DNA of 64,000 bases from Comamonas resistens (GCF_030064165.1 NZ_CP125947.1:2232001-2296000), one strand, 5' to 3'. Shown: positions 18,242 through 28,497, counted from the first letter of the stretch. The notes: generated by a model not told the origin, from the sequence alone. Program-made: numbers and translations.

Positions 18242-19381
18242 ATGGACGCCCAAACCGGTTTTTTGCGCCTGTGGCTGGACAGCCTGGTGGCGATGCTGCG
18301 CGACAAGGGCGCGGTCCTGCTGCTGCTGGGGGCGCCCGTGCTCTACGGCTTTTTCTACCCCTGGTTCTACAGTTCCGAAGTGGTGCAGCGCGTGCCCGTG
18401 GCCGTGGTCGTGCAGGACAGCTCGGGCCTGGCCCGGCAGATGTTGCGCTTTGCCCAGGCCAGCCCGCGCATCCATCCGCAGCTGGTCACGGCCGATGAAG
18501 GCGAAGCGCGCGCGGCCGTGCTGCGCGGCGAGGTCATGGGCTATGCGCTGCTGCCGCGCGATCTCAAGCGCGATGTGCTGCGCCGCGCGAATGTGGTGAT
18601 TCCCGTCTACGCCAATGGCGCCTATCCCTTGGTCAGCAAGCAGGTGCAATACGGTTTTGCCGAGGCTTTCGGCACCGTCTCGGCCGGCGTGGAGATCAAG
18701 CGTCTGCAGGCCGGTGGGCAGAGCGCGCCGCAGGCGGCCGTGAGCCGCTCGCCCGTGAACGCCCAGGCCGTGGCCCTGTTCAACCCCACCGAGGGCTATG
18801 GCAGCTTTGTGGTGGCGGCCGTGTCCGTGCTGATTCTGCAGCAGACCCTGCTGATGGGCAGTGCGCTGCTGGTCGGTACCTGGCGCGAGCAAGGTGCCGA
18901 CCGCGTTGGCTCGCGCCAATGGCTGGCGCGGCTTTTGGCACTGTGCGTACCGGGCTGGCTGGCCGGGCTGTTCTATTTCGGCTGGATCTTCATCTGGCAG
19001 GACTTTCCGCACGGCGGTAACCCCTGGGGCGCGCTGGCGCTGCTGGCCTGCTTTGTGCCGGCCGTCGTGGGCTGCGCCTGCCTGCTGGGCTGGTGGCTGG
19101 CCGATCGCGAGCGGGCCCTGCAGGTGGTGCTGTTTTCCTCGATTCCACTGGCCTTTCTGGGCGGCTTCACCTGGCCCGTCGAGGCCTTGCCCGAGCCGCT
19201 GCAGTGGCTGCGCTGGCTCTCGCCGAGCACGGCCGGCATACAGGCCTCGCTGCGCTATAACCAGCTGGGCGCACCCCTGGTCGCTGCCCTGCCGCATCTG
19301 GCCTGGTTGGCCTGTATGGCGCTGACCAGCTGGCTGGCCGTGCTGTGGCTGGGGCGTCAGCCGCAGATTCCAAGGGGCTAG
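18242..19381 (+). CDS. ABC-2-type transporter permease (second of two)
   Basis: A 379-residue protein with the same layout as its upstream neighbour: an N-terminal helix (LLLLGAPVLYGFFYPWF), a periplasmic domain with the related motif VPVAVVVQDSSGLARQMLR, then several membrane helices. The gap to the previous stop is 3 bp. The two are diverged paralogues that likely form a heterodimer. This is the last gene of the operon. Confidence 0.85.
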   Translation: MDAQTGFLRLWLDSLVAMLRDKGAVLLLLGAPVLYGFFYPWFYSSEVVQRVPVAVVVQDSSGLARQMLRFAQASPRIHPQLVTADEGEARAAVLRGEVMGYALLPRDLKRDVLRRANVVIPVYANGAYPLVSKQVQYGFAEAFGTVSAGVEIKRLQAGGQSAPQAAVSRSPVNAQAVALFNPTEGYGSFVVAAVSVLILQQTLLMGSALLVGTWREQGADRVGSRQWLARLLALCVPGWLAGLFYFGWIFIWQDFPHGGNPWGALALLACFVPAVVGCACLLGWWLADRERALQVVLFSSIPLAFLGGFTWPVEALPEPLQWLRWLSPSTAGIQASLRYNQLGAPLVAALPHLAWLACMALTSWLAVLWLGRQPQIPRG

Positions 19382-19392
19382 GGATCAGATCG

Positions 19393-19418
19393 GCGCAAGA
19401 CCCTGGTTGGGCTTGCGC
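19393..19418. terminator. Stem-loop between convergent exporter and MFS genes
   Basis: GCGCAAG and CTTGCGC form a perfect 7-bp stem around a 12-base loop that itself contains ACCC/GGG. There is no T-run, so termination strength is doubtful. Confidence 0.4.
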
Positions 19419-19433
19419 TGGTAGCTATGAATT

Positions 19434-20624
19434 TCATGCCGATACCATCTTCTGGCGACGCGCCTGCAGGCCCAGCATCAGCAGCACCACGGCCACCAGG
19501 GGCAGCATGCCGTAGTTGATGCCGTTCCAGCCGGCCGTATGCAGCAACTCGCCCGAGCCGAACGAGGCCACGGCCACGGTGCCGAATACCAGAAAATCGT
19601 TGAAGGCCTGGACCTTGGCGCGTTCGGCCGGGCGGTAGCACTCGGTCAGCAGGGCCGTGGCGCCGATGAAGCCGAAGTTCCAGCCCACGCCCAGCAGAAT
19701 CAGCGCGCCCCAGAAGTGCAGCAGCTCCAGACCCAGCAGGGCCAGGCCGCCGGCCATGGCAATCATGATCAGCCCAAGAGCCGTGATGCGGCGCTTGCCG
19801 AAGTGCGCAATCAGCCGGCCCGTGACGAAGCTGGGCGCGAACATGGCCAGCACATGCCACTGTATGCCCAGCGCGGCTTCGCCCACGCTGTGGCCGCAGC
19901 CCACCATGGCCATGGGCGCGGCCGTCATCAGAAAGGCCATGAGGCCGTAGCTCACCACGCCGGCTGCGGCTGCCACAACAAACTGCGGCGAGCGTGCGAT
20001 CTCCTTGAGCGGCCGCGCATCGCCGGCCACGGCTCTGGATTGGGGCGGCGGCAGGCGCAGGCCCATGAGCAGCGGCAGGGCCAGCAGGGCGAGCGCCGCC
20101 TGGCTGTAGAAGCTGCCAGCGAACGGTGTGGCGGGCAGGGCGTCGCGTGTCCAGATCACCACCTGCGGGCCGATGATGGCCGCAATCAGTCCGCCGACCA
20201 TGACCCGCGAGATCGCCTTGGCCTGCTGCGCAGGCTCGTCCACCAGATCGGTGGCCGCAAAGCGGTAGCTCTGCACGCAGGCCGCATAGAACCCGGCCAG
20301 TGCCGTGCCTATGCAGAAAGTCACGAAATCGGAATGCGCAATGCCCTGGGCCGCGATGACGCCCGATACCACCCCCAGCAGCGCACCCAGCACATAGGCC
20401 TGGCGCCGGCCCAGGCGGTTCATGAGCCAGGCCGCGGGCAGGGTGGACAGGGCCAGGCCCAGCTGGTAGATGCTGACCGGCAGTGTGGACGCCGTGGGAT
20501 TGCTCGACAGCTGCTGGCCGACCAGGCCGCCCAGCGAGATGATGATGGGCGGGGATGCGCCTCCCAGGGACTGGGCCGCAACCAGCAGGCCCATATTGCG
20601 GCGGGTGTTGTTATCTGTGCTCAT
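19434..20624 (-). CDS. Major facilitator superfamily transporter
   Basis: A 396-residue protein with about 12 membrane helices. The signature between helices 2 and 3 is present as MNRLGRRQAYVLGALLG. It resembles MFS members of the drug/metabolite antiporter type, with no clear substrate. The ATG at 20624 (MSTDNNTRRN) is preferred because helix 1 begins soon after; ATG 20642 is also in frame. No strong ribosome-binding site is seen for either. Convergent with the exporter operon. Confidence 0.85.
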   Translation of the reverse strand: MSTDNNTRRNMGLLVAAQSLGGASPPIIISLGGLVGQQLSSNPTASTLPVSIYQLGLALSTLPAAWLMNRLGRRQAYVLGALLGVVSGVIAAQGIAHSDFVTFCIGTALAGFYAACVQSYRFAATDLVDEPAQQAKAISRVMVGGLIAAIIGPQVVIWTRDALPATPFAGSFYSQAALALLALPLLMGLRLPPPQSRAVAGDARPLKEIARSPQFVVAAAAGVVSYGLMAFLMTAAPMAMVGCGHSVGEAALGIQWHVLAMFAPSFVTGRLIAHFGKRRITALGLIMIAMAGGLALLGLELLHFWGALILLGVGWNFGFIGATALLTECYRPAERAKVQAFNDFLVFGTVAVASFGSGELLHTAGWNGINYGMLPLVAVVLLMLGLQARRQKMVSA

Positions 20625-20882
20625 GAAGTCGCCAAAATGCATTGCCAGCGGCAAGATTGGGCTATCTTGCCGCAAGCATATTGGCTTTGCATTAAGAGCC
20701 GCCAACAGCGCCCGGCAAATCTTTGATTTGTAGTTGAGACCAGGCACGAGGCCACAGGCAGTGCAGAGGCGTAGGACAAGGCAAAGCAATGACGTATAAG
20801 GGCGGTGGCAGCGGGTCCAGGGGCTGCCAACAGCCTGTTCCATCCCTAACCAAGCTCCGGCTTAGCTCGACTGAAGAACTCT

Positions 20883-22169
20883 ATGTGGTTGCGAAAATTA
20901 CTTCTCCTGTGTGGCCTGGCTTTGGGCCTGCAGAACATGGGCTGCGCATGGGCGGCGGGAAGGGCCGGCCATCAGCCAAGGCCCGAACTGTTCGAGGTCG
21001 TAAGCTGGGAGGCGGCCTATGGGGGGCGTATTGCCGGCAAACCGGTAAAGGTCACGCTCTGGCGGCTGGGCGGTGCTGTCATGGGAAATTACTGCTACGA
21101 GCCTTGTAATCCCAAGCGCAACGGCATTCGGCTTGAAGGTCTGGCCAATGGACAGGTGACGGAAACGCCTATCGATTTACCCAAGGGCCAGACCGAGGCA
21201 ATGCCTTCCGGGCGTTGGCGCATAGGGCAATTGCCGGGACTTGCGCCACAGCAGATCAAGGGGCAATGGCAATCCATGGATGGCAAAAAGCAGTGGCCCC
21301 TGGAGCTGATCCTGGAGCCTTCGTCATTTGCCCATGCGGTCGATCAGGAGGTGCGCCTGATGATGAACCAGCGCATAGCCTCTCCCAAGGACTGCGATAC
21401 GGACAGCAATCTGCAGGTATCGGCGCTGCGCATTTATCGACAAGGAAAGCTTCAGCAGTCGCTGAGTACCGCGGCCTGGGGAAGCTGTCTTTTTGTGCAG
21501 CCGCGTTGGGTGGATGCCAATTTCGATGGCTGGCCCGATCTGAGTCAGGCGCTGGAACTGCCTGCAGGCCCCAATATTGGCTACGCGACCTGGCTTTATG
21601 ACTCCGCACAGGGCAAGCTGGTGCCAGGGCCCAAGGATCTGCAGGAAATCACCTCTCCCGTGTTCGATGGCCAGGCCCAGCGTATTTACAGCCAGTGGCG
21701 CGCGAGTTGCTGCAGCCATGGCATCGGTATCTACGCCTGGAAGAACGGCAAGCCGCAGCTCGTTGAGCAAGCCGAGAGTTATGTGATGCCTGTACGCCAG
21801 GGCGGCAAGCTCATGGGCTGCTACATCATGCCGGAGTACAAGAGCGGCCATGTCGTATGGCCTGATGCGCTGTATCGCAACAGCGACGGGCTGGCCATGG
21901 GCAAGCCGCCTGCCGAAGACTGGTGTGATCTGGAAGTGTCCTCCTCTTTGTCCCAGGCACAGCTGCAGGTATTCGCTCCGCAGCAAGACGGGCAAAAAGC
22001 CAGACAGCTGTCTGTCTATGGCATGGGCCGAGTGGAAGTGCAGACGCCCGAAGGCGCGCGCTACTGCCCTGATCTGATGGTGTTCGACACTGATGCACGC
22101 AAGCTGGTGCGTATCCAGTTGACCGAGAATGCGGCTCAATCTTGCGAAACAGAGAAGCCCGGCCAGTAG
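20883..22169 (+). CDS. Secreted XAC2610-like protein with calcium-loop motif
   Basis: A 428-residue protein with a signal peptide (MWLRKLLLLCGLALGLQ...WAA) and nine or more cysteines in the mature part, which suggests periplasmic disulfides. Near residue 215 it has DANFDGWPDL, which fits the EF-hand-like DxNxDGxxD calcium loop. I recall this motif from XAC2610-related proteins (Xanthomonas, where the namesake is an immunity protein for a lysozyme-like effector). That assignment is from memory and the function here is unproven. Convergent with a GGDEF-EAL gene. Confidence 0.6.
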   Translation: MWLRKLLLLCGLALGLQNMGCAWAAGRAGHQPRPELFEVVSWEAAYGGRIAGKPVKVTLWRLGGAVMGNYCYEPCNPKRNGIRLEGLANGQVTETPIDLPKGQTEAMPSGRWRIGQLPGLAPQQIKGQWQSMDGKKQWPLELILEPSSFAHAVDQEVRLMMNQRIASPKDCDTDSNLQVSALRIYRQGKLQQSLSTAAWGSCLFVQPRWVDANFDGWPDLSQALELPAGPNIGYATWLYDSAQGKLVPGPKDLQEITSPVFDGQAQRIYSQWRASCCSHGIGIYAWKNGKPQLVEQAESYVMPVRQGGKLMGCYIMPEYKSGHVVWPDALYRNSDGLAMGKPPAEDWCDLEVSSSLSQAQLQVFAPQQDGQKARQLSVYGMGRVEVQTPEGARYCPDLMVFDTDARKLVRIQLTENAAQSCETEKPGQ

Positions 22170-22322
22170 GTATGAAACTTGGTTCAAGACCAATGTCGAG
22201 CAGCGCTGGGTGCTGCTGGTCACAAAATGTCGTTGAGGCGCCCGATCATCAACGGGGTGGGTGCCTATCCACTCTTCAACGGGCCAGGCCGATCATGGCG
22301 ACCGCTGATGCAAGAGTGACAT

Positions 22323-24593
22323 CTACCCCAGGGCCGCTTCCTGTTGGCGCAATTGCTCAATGAACCGAGCCGCTTCCAAGGGGCGGCCCAGCAAATAGCC
22401 CTGGGCAATGTGGCAGCCATGCTGCCGCAGGAAATCAAGCTGCGATTGCGTTTCCACGCCTTCCGCCACAACCGTCAGTCCCAGGCTCTTGCCCAAGGAC
22501 ACGATGGAGCGTGCGATGGTCGAATCCGTCTCCGAATCAGGCACGTTCTGGACAAAGCTGCGATCAATCTTGAGGCATTGAATTGGAAAGCGCGACAGAT
22601 AACCCAGGCTGGAGTAACCCGTACCAAAGTCATCGATGGCCAAGTGCACGCCCAGTTGGCGCAAGGCACGCATGGTGGCTGCCGCCTCGTCGGGTTTGTG
22701 CATCATCATGCTTTCAGTGATCTCGAGTTCCAGCCGGTGAGCCGGCAAGCCGGAGTGCAGCAAGGCCGTTCGAACCTTCTCCAGCAAGGCGGCATCCTGG
22801 AATTGCTTGGCCGAAAGATTGACTGCGATGCTCAATGGAGTGCCGAGGCATCGATGCCACGATTCGGCTGCCATGCAGGCCGTTTGCAGCGCCCATTCGC
22901 CTATGGCGACAATGAGCCCGGTTTCCTCCGCCAGTGGAATGAACTCTGCGGGCGGGATCAGGCCTTGAACCGGGTGCCTCCAGCGCAGCAAGGCTTCGGC
23001 GCCCATTGCTTGACCGCTGGCGATATCGACCTTGACCTGATAGTGAAGCTCGAAAGCTTCTGTCCTGATCGCTTCTCGCAACTGATCCGCCAGTTGGAGA
23101 CGCGTCTGGGCTGCGTGGTCAAGGGCAGGAGAGAAGAACGCCATCTGGTTGCGTCCATTCTTCTTGGCACGGTACATCGCAACATCCGCCAGACTCAGGA
23201 GACTTTCCGCGTCTTCGGCGTCTTGCGGATAAATGACGACGCCAATGCTTGTCGTGAGTTGAATCTCCTGCTCTAGGATGAGGCGAGGCTGGGCAACTTC
23301 CGCCAGTATTTTTCTTGCAATGGAACCGGCAAGGCTTGCCTCGCCAAGCTGATTCAATACGACGACGAATTCATCTCCCCCCAGCCGGTACACCGCATCC
23401 GCAGAGCGAACACAACGGCCCAGGGACTGCGCAACCGCTTGCAGCATGGTGTCACCTGCCCGATGACCCAGACTGTCGTTGATACTCTTGAAGTCATCCA
23501 GGTCCAGCAGCAGCACTGCCAACCGTCCCTTGGCATGGCGCATGTGTTCGATGCTCCGGTTGAGCTCATGCTCGAGCATTGCCCGGTTGCCCAGTCCCGT
23601 CAGGCTGTCATGGGTCGCTTGCCACTCAAGGCTCAGGTTGGCGCTTTCCAGTGCTCTGGTGCGCCGTCTGACCATTTGAGCGAGCTCGACAGGGCGCATC
23701 AGCATGGATCGCGTCAGGGCGCCGGCAGCCGCAGCTGCCAGCACCACCATCAACCATGCCGCCAGGCGTGTGGAACTGAAAAGGGAGTCCGGCTCTATCG
23801 GGGAAACCGTAAGCTGCCAGGGTTCCCGTGGAACGCCAATGGAAGCGGTCATTGTGGCCTTGGTAAGTGGCTCGGAGCTGCGCAGCAAGGTCTGGGGCTC
23901 ACCAGTCATTGGGTGGGCGCGCCAAAGATGATAGGCAAGCCCCTGTTGTTTCAAGCGGTCGAATTGACCAAAGCTCTTCACCGTATCCAAAAGCACCACC
24001 GCACTCACAAATCCCCAGAAACTTTGACGGCCTTGCTTGTCTGTGAGGAACAAGGGATAGCGACCCACGAATCCTGGCCGACCTTGCCGCAACTGGGCTG
24101 GGACAGCGATATGCAGGTCGCGGGTCGCAAGGGCCAGCTCAGCTTCGTCCTTGCTGTGCGGATCGTTGAGAAGATCGTGCCCGACCGGGCCTTGATGGGC
24201 TGTGGCAGGGAATACCTTGCGGACAACACCGGCTGGCGCAAGCTGCAGGTTGTCTACCCCTGCATAAAGAGGGAGCAATTCACTGGCCAGGCGTTCAAGG
24301 CCAGCGATATCCATCGGGTTTTGCTGCAGCACGGTGGCCATCGCATAGGTGATCGACAAGGAGCGATCTACCAATTGCTGTACCAGAGCGCCATGTGCGG
24401 CAGCAGTTTCGGTCAATCTTTGCTGACGCTCGGATGCCCGAACCCAGTCAAGAGAGACGACGATGGCGACCCCGATACACAAGCCCAGAAAGCACACCAA
24501 GCCGGCTAGCAGATTGGCTTGTCTTGTCTCAGCCCGAGTCGATGATCGCGCTCTCGGTGATTTGACGGTTAGTAGCGGAATGGGTGTGAGCAT
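22323..24593 (-). CDS. CHASE-like sensor GGDEF-EAL protein
   Basis: A 756-residue inner-membrane protein. Two helices (about 27-47 and 275-295) bracket a periplasmic CHASE-like domain, followed by GGDEF and EAL domains. RLGGDEF (about residue 400) is intact with an RxxD I-site (RSAD) before it. EAL (GAEALLRW, about 530) and DDFGTGYSS (about 651) are also intact. It could make or degrade c-di-GMP. Architecture is close to the gene at 2509-5271 but lacks PAS. Confidence 0.92.
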   Translation of the reverse strand: MLTPIPLLTVKSPRARSSTRAETRQANLLAGLVCFLGLCIGVAIVVSLDWVRASERQQRLTETAAAHGALVQQLVDRSLSITYAMATVLQQNPMDIAGLERLASELLPLYAGVDNLQLAPAGVVRKVFPATAHQGPVGHDLLNDPHSKDEAELALATRDLHIAVPAQLRQGRPGFVGRYPLFLTDKQGRQSFWGFVSAVVLLDTVKSFGQFDRLKQQGLAYHLWRAHPMTGEPQTLLRSSEPLTKATMTASIGVPREPWQLTVSPIEPDSLFSSTRLAAWLMVVLAAAAAGALTRSMLMRPVELAQMVRRRTRALESANLSLEWQATHDSLTGLGNRAMLEHELNRSIEHMRHAKGRLAVLLLDLDDFKSINDSLGHRAGDTMLQAVAQSLGRCVRSADAVYRLGGDEFVVVLNQLGEASLAGSIARKILAEVAQPRLILEQEIQLTTSIGVVIYPQDAEDAESLLSLADVAMYRAKKNGRNQMAFFSPALDHAAQTRLQLADQLREAIRTEAFELHYQVKVDIASGQAMGAEALLRWRHPVQGLIPPAEFIPLAEETGLIVAIGEWALQTACMAAESWHRCLGTPLSIAVNLSAKQFQDAALLEKVRTALLHSGLPAHRLELEITESMMMHKPDEAAATMRALRQLGVHLAIDDFGTGYSSLGYLSRFPIQCLKIDRSFVQNVPDSETDSTIARSIVSLGKSLGLTVVAEGVETQSQLDFLRQHGCHIAQGYLLGRPLEAARFIEQLRQQEAALG

Positions 24594-24948
24594 CCGACCT
24601 CAGCAAAGACGCCTTTGACAGCTTGGGTGTAGTCCAACAGTTTTTCAGCCATTTCCCATATATCGGACTTCAAAGGCTGCAGTTGAGGGCTCAAGGCGGT
24701 TTCGTCAAATCTGAGTCAGGCTTTTGTCTTGCTTGATCACGCCGACGATTGGCTGCAAGAGCCTGCCGTTTGGTGTGAATTCTTCTGTTGTAACAACTCT
24801 CGTCAATTCAGGATGTCACAGTCAATTGGCCAACGCCCATTGGGCGAAATCGAGCGAGAAATGATGAGCCAGGGAGGCGAAGCACGGTTTTCTGCATAAG
24901 TGAAAACCTCTGGTGCAGGGCGGTGCCAGTCGGGCTGCCTGTCGGTCC
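24594..24948. other. Intergenic region upstream of GGDEF-EAL gene
   Basis: No gene is evident. A perfect hairpin lies at 24886-24908 (GGTTTTC, 9-base loop, GAAAACC) without a T-run. The region is relatively AT-rich and is expected to hold the promoter of the minus-strand GGDEF-EAL gene. Confidence 0.45.
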
Positions 24949-25146
24949 ATGATGAAGGCCAGTAGGGCGCAATATCAGATGCTGCAGACACAGTTCGACA
25001 TGCTTGAGGAAGGCATTACCGTCGCCCAATCAAGAGAAATCGCCAGGGTGTTGCAAAAGTACCGGGCGCTGACTGAGGTATTTGAAGGATTTTTCTGGCT
25101 GCTAACACGCGAGGCGGGGTATCTCGAATCTCTCGAGGTACTGTGA
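24949..25146 (+). CDS. Possible small helical protein, 65 aa
   Basis: An open frame starting MMKASRAQYQMLQTQFDML that reads as a continuous amphipathic, heptad-like helix with balanced charge, ending LESLEVL. No family is recognised and no strong ribosome-binding site is seen. It may be real because composition is protein-like, but it could be chance. It would lie 237 bp upstream of the chemoreceptor gene. Confidence 0.35.
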   Translation: MMKASRAQYQMLQTQFDMLEEGITVAQSREIARVLQKYRALTEVFEGFFWLLTREAGYLESLEVL

Positions 25147-25383
25147 TCGGTTGAACGGCCCAGAGTCGGGATTGCGTGGCTTGTGATTGGGTCGTTCTTG
25201 GCCCGGGAAATGAAAAGTGGTTTTTATGACCGTTTTTTTTTGAGATCAGCTGTTGGCTTTACGACTCATGAATTTGGCCTTCCCAAATAAGGGATTTACG
25301 CTGAGTTACATTTTGATTCACTCATGGGAGTTCACAAAATTTCTCAAGCCGGATGAATCGGACCACTCAAGGAGGCGTAAGCA

Positions 25384-27117
25384 ATGGATCGTTTAAAAAT
25401 TTCCACTCGGCTGACTTTTTCGTTCATGGCAATGATGGCGCTGATACTGGTGCTGGGAACTGTGGCACTTTGGGGGTCTTCGACACAGCGCTCGGTCCTT
25501 ACCGATATCACCCAAAGGCAAATCCCCATCATCCGGATTTTGAACACCATCACGGATGGAGCCAATGAACAGGCGATTCAGTTCCGCAATCTGGCGATTT
25601 TCTCTACTGAAAAGATCCAGACATCGGCACGTGCCATGATTCAGAAAACCCGAACCGAGGTGGCTGCAGAAATGGATTTGCTGCAGCAGCATATCCAATC
25701 TGCTCAGGGAAAATCTTTGCTGGAGAACCTGAAGCTGCGCAGGGCCGCCTTTCTCAAGTCTGGCGACGAGTTTCTCGGGCTGATTGATCGGGGCCAAAGA
25801 GAGGAAGCGCTGGCCTTGCTGGAAACTCAGCTGCGTCCCCATCAGCTTGAATATCAGCGCGTCATCCGCGAGCTGCTGGATCGCCAGACGCAAAACGCCG
25901 AAGTGGCCAGCGAGAAGGCGGAAAGTGCTGCCGACAACCTGTTCAAAGAGGTATTGGCCACTGGCGCAATCGCCATTGTTTTGGCGGTGGTTCTTGCCAT
26001 CACGATCACCCGATCCATCACCCGTCCGCTGTCCCTGGCGGTGGCTGCGGCAGACCGTGTGGCTGGCGGCGATCTCAGCGGCCAGATCACGGTGAAGTCT
26101 CAGGACGAAACAGGGCAACTGCTGCATGCATTGCAACGCATGCAGCAAAGTCTGGTGAACACGGTGACGGCGGTGCGCAGCAATGCCCAGGGGGTGGCTT
26201 CGGGCAGCGCCCAGATCGCCGTGGGCAATAGCGATCTGTCCGGCCGAACCGAGGAACAGGCCAGCGCGCTGGAGCAAACGGCTGCGTCCATGGAGCAGCT
26301 GGGGGCCACGGTCAAGCAGAATGCCGACAATGCTCGCCAGGCCAACCAGATGGCCATGAATGCATCTTCCGTGGCGGCCCAGGGGGGAGAGGTGGTCGCC
26401 GAGGTGGTCGAGACCATGAAGAGCATCGACGAAAGCAGCAACAAGATTGCCGACATCATCAGCGTCATTGACGGCATCGCTTTCCAGACCAATATCCTGG
26501 CCTTGAATGCTGCCGTCGAGGCGGCGCGTGCCGGCGAGCAAGGCCGCGGCTTTGCCGTGGTGGCCAGCGAAGTGCGGGCCCTGGCAGGGCGCTCCGCTGA
26601 AGCCGCCAAGGAGATCAAGCAGCTCATCACCACCAGCGTCGAACGTGTGGAACAAGGCTCAGCTCTTGTGGACAAGGCTGGCAAGACCATGACCGATGTA
26701 GTCACGGCCATTCGCCGGGTCACCGACATCATGGGAGAGATCAGCGCGGCCAGTCATGAACAAAGCTCTGGTATGGCCCAGATCGGGGAGGCAGTCACCC
26801 AGATGGATCAGACCACGCAGCAGAACGCGGCTCTGGTCGAAGAAATGGCCGCAGCCGCCAGCAGCCTGAACAACCAGGCCCAATCGCTGGTGGAGGCCGT
26901 GGCTGTCTTCAAGTTGTCTGCCCACGAGCAGCCTATCCGTGCCGAGATACCAGCAGCTTCGGTCGGCACGGCCAGACCGGTGAAGGCAGCCACGGCAGCA
27001 GAGCCGCTGCAAAAGGCTTCTGCAGCCCTCAAGCCTCCTGCGCTGCGTCGTCCAGCGACCATTGCCGGAACGCAGCAGCCGACAGGAAAGGATGACAGCG
27101 AATGGGAAACCTTCTGA
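25384..27117 (+). CDS. Methyl-accepting chemotaxis protein
   Basis: A 577-residue chemoreceptor. TM1 (about 12-32) and TM2 (about 190-210) flank a four-helix-bundle-type periplasmic sensor domain. A HAMP domain follows, then the signalling hairpin with its conserved tip ([24 protein letters not shown], residues about 362-385). The last residues EWETF resemble the NWETF pentapeptide that tethers CheR/CheB, so this is probably a high-abundance-type receptor. A strong ribosome-binding site (ggagg at 25371) precedes the ATG. The ligand is unknown. Confidence 0.94.
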   Translation: MDRLKISTRLTFSFMAMMALILVLGTVALWGSSTQRSVLTDITQRQIPIIRILNTITDGANEQAIQFRNLAIFSTEKIQTSARAMIQKTRTEVAAEMDLLQQHIQSAQGKSLLENLKLRRAAFLKSGDEFLGLIDRGQREEALALLETQLRPHQLEYQRVIRELLDRQTQNAEVASEKAESAADNLFKEVLATGAIAIVLAVVLAITITRSITRPLSLAVAAADRVAGGDLSGQITVKSQDETGQLLHALQRMQQSLVNTVTAVRSNAQGVASGSAQIAVGNSDLSGRTEEQASALEQTAASMEQLGATVKQNADNARQANQMAMNASSVAAQGGEVVAEVVETMKSIDESSNKIADIISVIDGIAFQTNILALNAAVEAARAGEQGRGFAVVASEVRALAGRSAEAAKEIKQLITTSVERVEQGSALVDKAGKTMTDVVTAIRRVTDIMGEISAASHEQSSGMAQIGEAVTQMDQTTQQNAALVEEMAAAASSLNNQAQSLVEAVAVFKLSAHEQPIRAEIPAASVGTARPVKAATAAEPLQKASAALKPPALRRPATIAGTQQPTGKDDSEWETF

Positions 27118-27137
27118 GTTGAACGCTGGGCCCTTTC

Positions 27138-27160
27138 CAGGCTTGGGCCTGACCTTTTTG
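27138..27160 (+). terminator. Possible terminator after the chemoreceptor gene
   Basis: A short stem CAGGC-TTGG-GCCTG is followed by ACCTTTTT. The stem is only 5 bp, so this is a weak candidate. Confidence 0.4.
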
Positions 27161-27393
27161 CATGCAAGTTCCTGCGGCTAAGCCAGCCATCGTCAGATGG
27201 GTTCGGATGATTTAGGTATTTACCCGTGCTGTCGTCATTGGGTAAATCACTGGCGTGCTTGGAGAAATTGCTCGCCCGGATGTCTTCTACATTCACGCCT
27301 GATGCAATCGGTCTCGCCCTTGGGTGGACTGATTGCGGTGGCGAGACATGAAGGTGCTCGCTGATCCGGATTTTGGTTTTGATGGGAGTTTGT

Positions 27394-28374
27394 ATGGCGA
27401 AGTTGACCCGTTTTCATGAAGTTGGCGGCCCTGAAGTGCTGCGCTACGAAGAGGTCGAGGTGGGCGAGCCCGGCCCGGGCCAGGTGCGCCTGATTCACGG
27501 TGCTGTTGCGCTGAACTTTGCCGATACCTACTTCCGCTCGGGCCTGTATCCTGCGCCCCTGCCCTCGGGCATTGGCAGCGAAGGCTGCGGCACGATCACG
27601 GCCGTGGGGGAAGGTGTGACGGACTTCAGGGTCGGTGACCGCGTGACCTATACCGGCGCACTGAACACCATTGGCGCATACAGCACCGAACGCCTGATCA
27701 GCGCTGCGCCGCTGATCAGACTGCCCGATGCTATCGACTTTGAAACCGCTGCCGCCATCACCATGCGCGGCCTGACGGCGGCCTATCTGATGCGCCGTAT
27801 CTGGGACTTCAAGAAGGGCGACACCATCTTGCTGCACGCCGCAGCCGGCGGCGTGGGCATGCTGGTTTCACAATGGGCCAAGCTCGAAGGCCTGAATGTG
27901 ATCGGCACGGTCTCCAGCGACGCCAAGGCCGAGGTGGCCAAGGCCAACGGCTGTGTGCACACCATCAACTACAGCCATGAAGACGTGGCCAAGCGCGTGC
28001 GTGAGCTGACGAATGGCGTGGGCGTGAACGCCGTTTTCGACAGCGTCGGCAAAGACACTTTCGAGGGCTCGCTCAACAGCCTGAAGACCCGCGGTCTGAT
28101 GGTCTGCCTGGGCACGGCCTCGGGTTCCATTCCGCCTTTCAACCCGCAAATCCTCGCGGGCAAGGGCTCGCTTTTCCTGACCCGTCCCGCATCGGCGCAC
28201 TACATCGCCGATCCCGTGGAGCGCGCAGAGCTGGCCAATGAGCTGTTCAGCCATGTGGCCGAGGGCCGCATCAAGGTCGATATCAGCAAGCGCTATGAGC
28301 TGGCCGACGCCGTTCAGGCTCACCGCGACCTTGAAGGTCGAAAGATTGTGGGCTCGGCGATTTTCACCCTCTGA
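27394..28374 (+). CDS. qor: Zinc-free quinone oxidoreductase (Qor type)
   Basis: A 326-residue medium-chain reductase that would reduce quinones with NADPH. It has the GroES-like N-terminal domain (LNFADTYFRSGLYP, conserved in quinone oxidoreductases), the Rossmann motif AAAGGVGMLVSQWAK (about 146-160) and DSVGKDTF. The zinc-binding cysteines of alcohol dehydrogenases are missing. The ATG at 27394 is supported by GGGAG at 27384-27388. Confidence 0.92.
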   Translation: MAKLTRFHEVGGPEVLRYEEVEVGEPGPGQVRLIHGAVALNFADTYFRSGLYPAPLPSGIGSEGCGTITAVGEGVTDFRVGDRVTYTGALNTIGAYSTERLISAAPLIRLPDAIDFETAAAITMRGLTAAYLMRRIWDFKKGDTILLHAAAGGVGMLVSQWAKLEGLNVIGTVSSDAKAEVAKANGCVHTINYSHEDVAKRVRELTNGVGVNAVFDSVGKDTFEGSLNSLKTRGLMVCLGTASGSIPPFNPQILAGKGSLFLTRPASAHYIADPVERAELANELFSHVAEGRIKVDISKRYELADAVQAHRDLEGRKIVGSAIFTL

Positions 28375-28497
28375 ACCATCGCCGCAACAAGCCTGCGCCG
28401 CGAGGCTACGGAGCCGCTTGAAAGCTCTGTGCTGAACGGCGTTTGGTTTTTATGAACTCCGGCAAGCGCTTTGCCTCGCTCAAGAACAGAGATCACG

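Noticed and set aside
24840..24948. c-di-GMP riboswitch near the GGDEF-EAL gene
   Set aside because: There is a GC-rich hairpin region, but the conserved GEMM motifs are absent.
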